Shown here piece after piece: positions 1 to 3,947 of a DNA stretch of 13,988 nucleotides. This DNA comes from Clostridia bacterium (GTDB taxonomy: Bacteria > Bacillota > Clostridia > Oscillospirales > CAG-272). The stretch is from contig JAGDCE010000242.1 of NCBI GenBank assembly GCA_017958705.1, positions 1-13,988 on the forward strand. The letters are read 5' to 3'. The notes beneath the pieces are model-generated. The model searched no databases. It saw only the letters and a program-made list of their open reading frames with translations, and was not told the DNA's origin. The stretch's first letter is position 1, and the number at the start of each line of letters is the position of its first letter. The position numbers and the translations under genes were made by a program.

Positions 1-23
1 AATTATTTGTAAATAATGCGTCT

Positions 24-461
24 CTATTCCGCTCCGAGTGTTTTTTTTGCGCTGCCGCCGCGTCTGTATTTTTCATAAATTACGGTTTGAACTATGATAA
101 CGGCGACGTTTGCGACGAACAGCACGGTTGAAACGGCGAGAAAAACGAAGAAGATCACGTCATCATCGACGCGTCTTATCAATCTGAAAAAAACGTACCA
201 TTCCTCGTCGTTGCAGTCCGGCATCAAAAGCTGCGCCGAAATAAACAGAACGTATGACAGAATGTTCAGCCTTTTTGCACGCGCCGGATCATTTGCAAAC
301 AAAATGAAATGACATCCGAGAAACATAAAAAGGCACAGAAGCACGGCCGGCACGATTCCTATCAACAGCCTGTACCATCCAATGTTAAGAATATAGGATG
401 CACAGAATAAGAGTACGGCTGCCGCCGATATCAGATCATATTTCAGTACTGTTTTTTTCAT
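24..461 (-). CDS. Small multi-spanning membrane protein, function unknown
   Basis: This 145-residue protein is not recognised. Hydrophobic stretches near residues 8-26, 32-55, 67-80 and 101-129 suggest about four membrane spans. An acidic loop around residues 81-100 (DCNDEE, then RRVDDD) lies between spans three and four, and the C-terminal tail is basic (YEKYRRGG). No catalytic or transport motif is visible. The start ATG overlaps the stop of the upstream gene in an ATGA four-base overlap, so the two are probably translationally coupled. It is the last gene of the leftward three-gene operon. The stop is TAG, 23 bases from the window edge. That it is a real gene is fairly certain from the overlap and clean membrane pattern; its role is open. 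Confidence 0.75.
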   Translation of the reverse strand: MKKTVLKYDLISAAAVLLFCASYILNIGWYRLLIGIVPAVLLCLFMFLGCHFILFANDPARAKRLNILSYVLFISAQLLMPDCNDEEWYVFFRLIRRVDDDVIFFVFLAVSTVLFVANVAVIIVQTVIYEKYRRGGSAKKTLGAE

Positions 462-1186
462 TTGGTATATACTATTTGAGTTATCCTGTTGATCTTTGAC
501 ACACCTTTGACCGTCATCACGTCGAATATCAGCGGGATCGTGCCGCCGTCGGGTTCGGGCAGATCAGGCCGGAACGCGCCGTTGTTGTCTTTCAGCAGAA
601 ACGATACTCTGTAATATTCGTAGATCATCGTTCCTTCGAGAGTGTTCTCTGTAGTTGACGCGCCTATACGCTCGACCTTTGCCGCGTAGATCTTCTGCAT
701 CGGGAAACGGTCGGGATATTTCTTTATCGGTCTGCCGTTGTTTTTGAAATAATCGTCGGTGAACAGTGTGTTCAGCGTCTTGCCGTCGCCGCGGATCGCG
801 GCGTCGAAATAATCGATGAACAGTCTCGCCTGATACGGGGCGTCTTCTCTGTCCTCTGTCGTATAATAATACCCTACGTTGTCCGAGTAGAAATATACGC
901 CTTTGTCCTTGTCCGCGTATTCCTCGTCGGTGAAGATATCGAAATCGAGCGGCTGATCGACGAAGCCCTCTCCGTTGTCCTCGGACAGCGGATCGTACGA
1001 ATACGAACGCGTCTCGCCCTCTCCGCTGCAGCTTCTAAGCACGAAATACAGAATCGTGACGAGGACGAGCGCGACGCCGACCCAGACGGCGATCTTTATC
1101 AGCAGTTTTTTGCGTTTTTTCGCATCGAGCGCGCGTGCGATCTGTTCCTGCTCCGCGTCGTGCTCCTTTATCAGTTTGTTATTCAT
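458..1186 (-). CDS. Single-span membrane-anchored protein with extracytoplasmic domain, function unknown
   Basis: This 242-residue protein has a charged cytoplasmic N-terminus (residues 1-27, ending in the basic run KKRKK), one strong membrane span at about residues 28-50, and a largely acidic, aromatic-rich remainder that should lie outside the membrane. No cleavable signal or lipobox is visible: a Cys at residue 53 follows the span but lacks lipobox context. The outer part (residues about 55-242) is rich in Asp, Tyr and Phe and resembles no family I can name. Its ATG shares one base with the stop of the upstream sugar isomerase gene (TGATG), and its stop overlaps the next start, so it sits in a coupled operon. 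A role beside carbohydrate handling is inferred only from position. Confidence 0.78.
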   Translation of the reverse strand: MNNKLIKEHDAEQEQIARALDAKKRKKLLIKIAVWVGVALVLVTILYFVLRSCSGEGETRSYSYDPLSEDNGEGFVDQPLDFDIFTDEEYADKDKGVYFYSDNVGYYYTTEDREDAPYQARLFIDYFDAAIRGDGKTLNTLFTDDYFKNNGRPIKKYPDRFPMQKIYAAKVERIGASTTENTLEGTMIYEYYRVSFLLKDNNGAFRPDLPEPDGGTIPLIFDVMTVKGVSKINRITQIVYTK

Positions 1187-2034
1187 CAGAACATCCCCCA
1201 GAATTTTTCAACGTTTTTGCGGCCGAGATCAAGTCCTGACAGATTGTCTTCCATGCCCTCGAATTCGACCGATATCCAGCCGTCGTAGCCGGATCTCTTC
1301 AGGATACCGAGGCTTTGCGCCGCGCGCGCGTCGCCATGGCCTATTATCGTGCCTTTCAGATAATTGCCCGCGCGCGTACGGAACCAGCCGGCGCCGGGGT
1401 CGATCCCGTTTCCTGATTTGAGATAAAAGTCCTTCGCGTGGACGTGGCGCGCGTAGCCCGCCATGACGCCGACGGCGAAATTCGGGTCCTCGTCAGCACA
1501 CATAAAATTGCCGATGTCGACGAGCGCGCCGAAATTGTCGTGTCCGACCGCGTTTATCAGCCGCTCGACGCGCGAGCTGTCCTGCGAGAAAAAGCCGTGG
1601 TTTTCCGTACAGGTGACGACGCCGGCGCTCTGTGCGTATTTCGTCACCTCAAGGCAGACGGGGGCGATCTTTTTGATCGCGTCGTCATAGCTTCTGTGAG
1701 TTTTTTCGCCGCGGAAGCCGTAGCACACGTCGTGACGCATCACCTGCGCGCCGTACGCGGCGGTGACGTCCGACAGCGCGCACAGGCGCCTCGCCTGCTC
1801 CGCGGGGTCGCCGTAAAGCAGATCGGCGCCGGTACAGAGCGAGGCGACGGCAAGGCCTTTCGACTCGCATTCCCTGCGCACCTGCTCCGCGACCTTGACG
1901 TCGTCAGAACCGTCAAACGTGCCCTCTACTATCTCTATGCCGTCGAAGCCGAGCCCGGCGGCCTTTTCTATCATGAATCCTATCCCGCGGCTCCTGTAGC
2001 CGCCGAAACTGTAAGTACTCGCACAGATCTTCAT
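1186..2034 (-). CDS. Xylose isomerase-like TIM-barrel sugar phosphate isomerase/epimerase
   Basis: This 282-residue protein belongs to the AP endonuclease 2/xylose isomerase-like TIM-barrel superfamily, whose members isomerise or epimerise sugars and related polyols using a divalent metal. Candidate metal ligands fall in the expected order: Glu144 in CTENHG, Asp173 in LVDIGN, His199 in HVHAKD and Glu257 in SVEFEG. The N-terminal MKICASTYSF strand and the C-terminal barrel strand fit the family, and the length is typical. The open frame extends 15 codons further upstream, but the ATG at 2034 is chosen because GGGAGG lies six bases before it (2041-2046), and the longer start would run into the promoter. 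It is the first gene of a three-gene operon with a consensus promoter upstream. The substrate cannot be named from sequence. Confidence 0.88.
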   Translation of the reverse strand: MKICASTYSFGGYRSRGIGFMIEKAAGLGFDGIEIVEGTFDGSDDVKVAEQVRRECESKGLAVASLCTGADLLYGDPAEQARRLCALSDVTAAYGAQVMRHDVCYGFRGEKTHRSYDDAIKKIAPVCLEVTKYAQSAGVVTCTENHGFFSQDSSRVERLINAVGHDNFGALVDIGNFMCADEDPNFAVGVMAGYARHVHAKDFYLKSGNGIDPGAGWFRTRAGNYLKGTIIGHGDARAAQSLGILKRSGYDGWISVEFEGMEDNLSGLDLGRKNVEKFWGMF

Positions 2035-2069
2035 ATAATGCCTCCCGGTAAACCGTTCTTTATAATTAA

Positions 2070-2098
2070 AGAATACCATTAAAATATGTATTTGTCAA
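2070..2098 (-). promoter_or_regulatory. Sigma-A-type promoter of the leftward isomerase operon
   Basis: Read on the minus strand, a perfect -35 box TTGACA (2093-2098) is followed after 17 bases by TATTCT (2070-2075), one mismatch from the -10 consensus. It lies 36 bases before the isomerase start codon and faces the correct way. A-rich tracts lie just upstream. Assignment is by match and spacing only. Confidence 0.75.
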
Positions 2099-2153
2099 GC
2101 ATAGATTATTTTTTTGCCGCGGCATATTTTTTTCAAAAAAAGGCTTGACAAAT
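2090..2153. promoter_or_regulatory. Inverted repeat carrying both divergent -35 boxes around a central palindrome
   Basis: An 11-base perfect inverted repeat, ATTTGTCAAGC (2090-2100) and GCTTGACAAAT (2143-2153), contains the -35 boxes of the leftward operon promoter and the rightward tRNA promoter. Almost at its centre is a 10-base perfect palindrome, TGCCGCGGCA (2115-2124), within T-rich and A-rich tracts. The layout could be an operator or activator site shared by both promoters, but the outer symmetry may just reflect two consensus promoters back to back. No regulator gene is adjacent. Confidence 0.35.
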
Positions 2154-2172
2154 CGAAAAAAATATGTATAAT
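2145..2172 (+). promoter_or_regulatory. Sigma-A-type promoter of tRNA-Leu
   Basis: A perfect TTGACA (2145-2150), a 16-base spacer and a perfect TATAAT (2167-2172) sit 30 bases upstream of the mature tRNA 5' end on the same strand. Two perfect hexamers at near-ideal spacing fit a strong housekeeping promoter, as expected for a stable RNA. Confidence 0.88.
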
Positions 2173-2202
2173 ATAGTTCGTCGCTTGAAAGCGGACCGCC
2201 GT

Positions 2203-2287
2203 GCGAGAGTGGCGGAACTGGTAGACGCGCACGTTTGAGGGGCGTGTGAAGCAATTCATACGGGTTCAAGTCCCGTTTCTCGCACCA
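2203..2287 (+). tRNA. tRNA-Leu (anticodon GAG), CCA encoded
   Basis: An 85-base class II tRNA folds by eye. The acceptor stem GCGAGAG pairs with TTCTCGC, the discriminator is A and CCA is encoded (2285-2287). The D arm contains AACTGGTAGA. The anticodon stem CACGT/GCGTG has one G-T pair and encloses loop TTGAGGG with anticodon GAG at 2237-2239, which reads CUC and CUU leucine codons. A long variable arm (TGAA...TTCA) is typical of tRNA-Leu, and the T arm is ACGGG-TTCAAGT-CCCGT. It has its own strong promoter and a downstream hairpin, and is the only plus-strand gene in the window. The 3' half has further copies downstream, described separately. Confidence 0.97.
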
Positions 2288-2351
2288 AAACATAAAGGAC
2301 ACTGAAGGGTGTCCTTTATGTTTTGGTCCGCACAAAAAATAGGGACTTGAA
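2265..2351. repeat. Long imperfect palindrome: inverted degraded copy of the tRNA 3' end
   Basis: The left arm begins inside the tRNA T loop (TTCAAGTCCC, 2265-2274) and the right arm ends with its exact reverse complement (GGGACTTGAA, 2342-2351). Between them the arms are near-complementary across the tRNA acceptor region, with some mismatches and small indels, then perfectly complementary over the central 19-base hairpin. The T-arm/acceptor segment therefore exists twice here in opposite orientation, the second copy (2328-2351) decayed and serving no visible tRNA. Confidence 0.7.
2284..2327 (+). terminator. 19-base-pair perfect hairpin, likely tRNA-Leu terminator
   Basis: A perfect inverted repeat of 19 bases (2284-2302 and 2309-2327) encloses the six-base loop TGAAGG. 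The GC-rich core GGACAC/GTGTCC is followed by TTTATGTTTT, which suits an intrinsic terminator. The left arm begins with the discriminator base and CCA of the tRNA itself, so the hairpin would have to be removed or left unfolded during tRNA 3' maturation. The same structure reads as a weaker terminator on the minus strand. Confidence 0.72.
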
Positions 2352-2363
2352 GAAAGCGTTAAG

Positions 2364-2386
2364 AAAACGCTCCGGGGGAGCGTTTT
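2364..2386. terminator. Perfect 10-base-pair hairpin, terminator-like
   Basis: AAAACGCTCC and GGAGCGTTTT form a perfect inverted repeat around a GGG loop, ending in a run of five T on the plus strand and TTTTCTT on the minus strand. It could act as a second, bidirectional terminator downstream of the tRNA, or may only be part of the repeat cluster. There is no gene between it and the preceding hairpin. Confidence 0.5.
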
Positions 2387-2400
2387 TAGCGGTGACCGAA

Positions 2401-2451
2401 GAGTTTTGCAAAGCCTCCCTTAAAAAGTTGTGCGCTCGCTTTGCAAAACTC
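2401..2451. repeat. 14-base perfect inverted repeat with 23-base loop
   Basis: GAGTTTTGCAAAGC (2401-2414) and its exact reverse complement (2438-2451) flank a 23-base centre. It lacks a T run and so is not terminator-like. It lies immediately before the second copy of the tRNA 3' end and looks like the terminal repeats of a very small element or a stable RNA hairpin. No coding sequence is supported here. Confidence 0.6.
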
Positions 2452-2456
2452 GAGAA

Positions 2457-2480
2457 CAAGTCCCGTTTCTCGCACCAAAA
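2457..2480 (+). repeat. 24-base exact direct copy of the tRNA-Leu 3' end
   Basis: Bases 2457-2480 are identical to 2267-2290: the 3' part of the T loop, the T stem, the acceptor 3' strand, the discriminator, CCA and the following AAAA. Identity stops abruptly upstream (AA in place of TT before the shared CAAG). The rest of the tRNA is absent, so this is a fragment, not a gene. The 190-base offset and location resemble a duplicated attachment site at a tRNA 3' end, but no integrase gene is present. Confidence 0.85.
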
Positions 2481-2516
2481 AAGAAAAACCGCGAAAGCGG
2501 TTTTCTTTTTTTGGTG
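2473..2516. terminator. Strong bidirectional intrinsic terminator
   Basis: The core stem AAAACCGC/GCGGTTTT has a GAAA tetraloop (2493-2496). It is followed by CTTTTTTT on the plus strand and by TTTTTCTTTTTT on the minus strand, so it suits ending transcripts from either side, including the long leftward operon that finishes with the GNAT gene. The outer bases extend symmetry to CACC...GGTG, again including the CCA of the tRNA-like copy. Confidence 0.8.
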
Positions 2517-2519
2517 CAG

Positions 2520-2620
2520 TCAAATCCGTCCTTCCGGCGGATTTGATTTCATCGTGAGTGAAGCGAACGATTTCACCCGGGCACAGCTCGGATTTCATCA
2601 CGGCGACGCCGTGATTTCAT
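2520..2620. repeat. Tandem array of four small hairpins joined by GATTTCA(T/C)
   Basis: Four consecutive inverted repeats occur: TCAAATCCG/CGGATTTGA (2520-2546), ATCGT/ACGAT (2551-2571), CCGGGC/GCTCGG with one G-T pair (2577-2591) and ATCACGGC/GCCGTGAT (2597-2615). Each is followed by the word GATTTCAT or GATTTCAC, starting at 2545, 2569, 2591 and 2613, a spacing of 24, 22 and 22 bases. The stem sequences differ but the joining word is conserved. The array ends at the stop codon of the GNAT gene, so it would be that transcript's 3' untranslated region. With the preceding repeats it fills the gene-free stretch 2288-2619. Confidence 0.7.
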
Positions 2621-3114
2621 TATCCCATCAGAGCGCCGCGCCTGAGTATCATCCTCATCTCCGTTATCGGAGTGCCGAGTGTGAGGGTCTCTTCGCGGCC
2701 GTCCGGGCATTTCTCATAGAAACGGATCGCGCGCGCATTGTCTTTGAGCACCCAAACGGCGACGGCGGGGTATTCCTTTATCATATCGAGCGCGGCCTGC
2801 ATCAGCATGTGCCCGACGCCTTTTCCCCAGTACTGCTCGAGGACGTATATCGCGTACACCTCTCCCGTGCCGGTCAGCTCGTCGTCGCGGTATTTTCCGT
2901 ATCCGGTGAAGCCGACGACGTCCTCGCCGTCCTTTGCGACGAGGATATTGTCAAGCCATCTGTACGCCGCGTCCACGCACTTCTGCAGCGACATTGAATC
3001 GAGATAGTCCCGGTCTACGATGCCGCGGTACGCCTGCTGCCACGACGTATAATGGACGAAGCCTTTGCCCCTTATCTCGCCGTCCGTCTCCATTTTCTTT
3101 ATGATGATATTCAT
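2620..3114 (-). CDS. GNAT-family N-acetyltransferase
   Basis: This 164-residue protein has the GNAT fold, which moves an acetyl group from acetyl-CoA to an amine. Visible marks are the motif A pyrophosphate-binding loop (QYWGKGVG, residues 94-101, matching Q-x-x-G-x-G), the preceding strand EVYAIYV, and the motif B segment VLKDNARAIRFYEK (122-135). Many relatives carry a Gly-Phe after YEK before the final strand; here YEK runs into CPDGREE, as if two or three residues were deleted in frame. The ATG at 3114 has AAAGGA just upstream. It is the last gene of the leftward train, and a terminator follows. A remnant of fhs ends nine bases before it, so an ancestor probably had fhs directly upstream. 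The substrate is unknown. Confidence 0.88.
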   Translation of the reverse strand: MNIIIKKMETDGEIRGKGFVHYTSWQQAYRGIVDRDYLDSMSLQKCVDAAYRWLDNILVAKDGEDVVGFTGYGKYRDDELTGTGEVYAIYVLEQYWGKGVGHMLMQAALDMIKEYPAVAVWVLKDNARAIRFYEKCPDGREETLTLGTPITEMRMILRRGALMG

Positions 3115-3123
3115 ATGATCCTT

Positions 3124-3184
3124 TCAGAACAGTCCGTGTATCGTTCCGTCGTCGTCGACGTCTATGCGCTCCGCCGCCGGGGAT
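3124..3184 (-). pseudogene. 3'-end remnant of a second fhs (19 codons plus stop)
   Basis: Read on the minus strand, this encodes SPAAERIDVDDDGTIHGLF and a TGA stop, the same C-terminus as the intact fhs gene whose end lies 824 bases away. The longest exact match is 32 bases (3128-3159 against 3952-3983). Within the 19 codons five bases differ, at 3127, 3160, 3175, 3178 and 3181, all in third codon positions and all silent; the stops also differ (TGA here, TAA in the intact gene). Similarity fades upstream of 3184. No start codon or body of the gene remains. It is nine bases from the GNAT start, and is best read as what is left of an ancestral or recombined fhs end. Confidence 0.88.
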
Positions 3185-3188
3185 GCTG

Positions 3189-3221
3189 ATCCATACGAAG
3201 AACGTTCGCTTCATTATGGAT
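3189..3221. other. Hairpin at the junction between lipoprotein gene and fhs remnant
   Basis: ATCCATA (3189-3195) and TATGGAT (3215-3221) form a seven-base inverted repeat with an inner GAAG/CTTC pairing. It lies just downstream of the lipoprotein stop and five bases from the fhs remnant. A TTTTT run follows only on the plus strand, which has no gene here, so as a terminator it would face the wrong way. It may mark a recombination junction. Confidence 0.35.
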
Positions 3222-3231
3222 TTTTGGACGC

Positions 3232-3939
3232 TCACATCAAATATTGAAGAAAAGAAATATCATACGTACAGTCAACGAAAGAGTTATCGGTTCTGTCATA
3301 GGTATTCGAAGGATCTGACAGATATATCGAGAAGTCTTTTTCAAGAAAATTCATATCGGACGGTGTAACCGTATAACTTGAATTCTTCTCTATATATTCA
3401 AGCTCCAGCATTGTATAAACGAACACAGCGGTCAGATTTTCCTCGTCCAATAATATATACTCAAGCGTTTCCCATTTTTCATTCGGCTCTTTCCATTGTA
3501 TAATATATGCCGGATAAGAGAAGTGTTCGTTATCATAGAGCAGCTTTCTTGTCGCCGTACTGCTTTTTATTTCAAAATTCTCAAGACCGGATTTGAACGC
3601 GGAAAACTTCTCCGTGTTTTCAAGTTTACACGTGAAATATACCGCGTAGCCGTCCACGTCTATACTCGGCGTCCAGTGAAAGTAGTATTCTTTAATACAT
3701 GACGGTGTTTCTCTCGGAAACAGTATCAGATAAGAATTATACAGATATTCGCCGAAGCCGAAAAGGTCTTTGCGCTCACGCCCGGGTGTAGCCATTTTGT
3801 TCCAGTCTTTGATTATACCTGAATACATATACTGATAATCATCCGTATTGTTCTTTGTTTTGGCACATCCGGTAAAAGAAAGAACAAGAACAATAAGAGC
3901 AATAACAAAGGCAAATATACGTTTCATGGTGTTCTTCAT
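3232..3939 (-). CDS. Predicted lipoprotein, function unknown, AT-rich insert
   Basis: This 235-residue protein begins with a lipoprotein signal: basic residues, a hydrophobic core (IFAFVIALIVLVL) and FTGC with the lipidated Cys at residue 25. The mature part should be anchored to the outer face of the membrane. It is rich in Tyr, Phe and acidic residues, and I recognise no family. Two start codons are possible (3939 and 3927, four residues apart); neither has a good Shine-Dalgarno site. The gene starts eight bases after the fhs stop. Its DNA is clearly richer in A and T than its neighbours (one 60-base row, 3301-3360, counts about 35 percent GC by eye, while adjacent fhs rows look near 60). 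With the duplicated fhs ends on both sides, this suggests recent acquisition. Confidence 0.82.
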   Translation of the reverse strand: MKNTMKRIFAFVIALIVLVLSFTGCAKTKNNTDDYQYMYSGIIKDWNKMATPGRERKDLFGFGEYLYNSYLILFPRETPSCIKEYYFHWTPSIDVDGYAVYFTCKLENTEKFSAFKSGLENFEIKSSTATRKLLYDNEHFSYPAYIIQWKEPNEKWETLEYILLDEENLTAVFVYTMLELEYIEKNSSYTVTPSDMNFLEKDFSIYLSDPSNTYDRTDNSFVDCTYDISFLQYLM

Positions 3940-3947
3940 ATTCTTAA

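Noticed and set aside
1..23. Small AT palindrome ATTATTT/AAATAAT at 2-17 as terminator of the left operon
   Set aside because: The stem is all A and T, and the window ends before any T run could be judged.
2066..2335. 89-codon open frame on the minus strand across the tRNA
   Set aside because: It is the antisense of tRNA-Leu and its flanking hairpin, and it also covers both promoters. Translations of this kind are known artefacts of tRNA genes.
2267..2480. Integrated mobile element between tRNA-derived att sites
   Set aside because: Only 190 bases separate the direct copies and no integrase, excisionase or cargo gene is present. Kept as a repeat finding, not annotated as a mobile element.
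2545..2620. Possible CRISPR-like array
   Set aside because: The repeated word is only 7-8 bases, the intervals are hairpins rather than unique spacers, and no cas gene is nearby.
2323..2997. Open frames on both strands through the repeat region (also 2386-2601)
   Set aside because: They consist of hairpins, tRNA fragments and antisense of the GNAT gene, and no start with a ribosome site or known domain is seen.
2951..3235. 94-codon minus-strand frame between the lipoprotein and GNAT genes
   Set aside because: It reads the fhs remnant in a wrong frame, giving Arg-rich sequence, then overlaps the GNAT gene out of frame.
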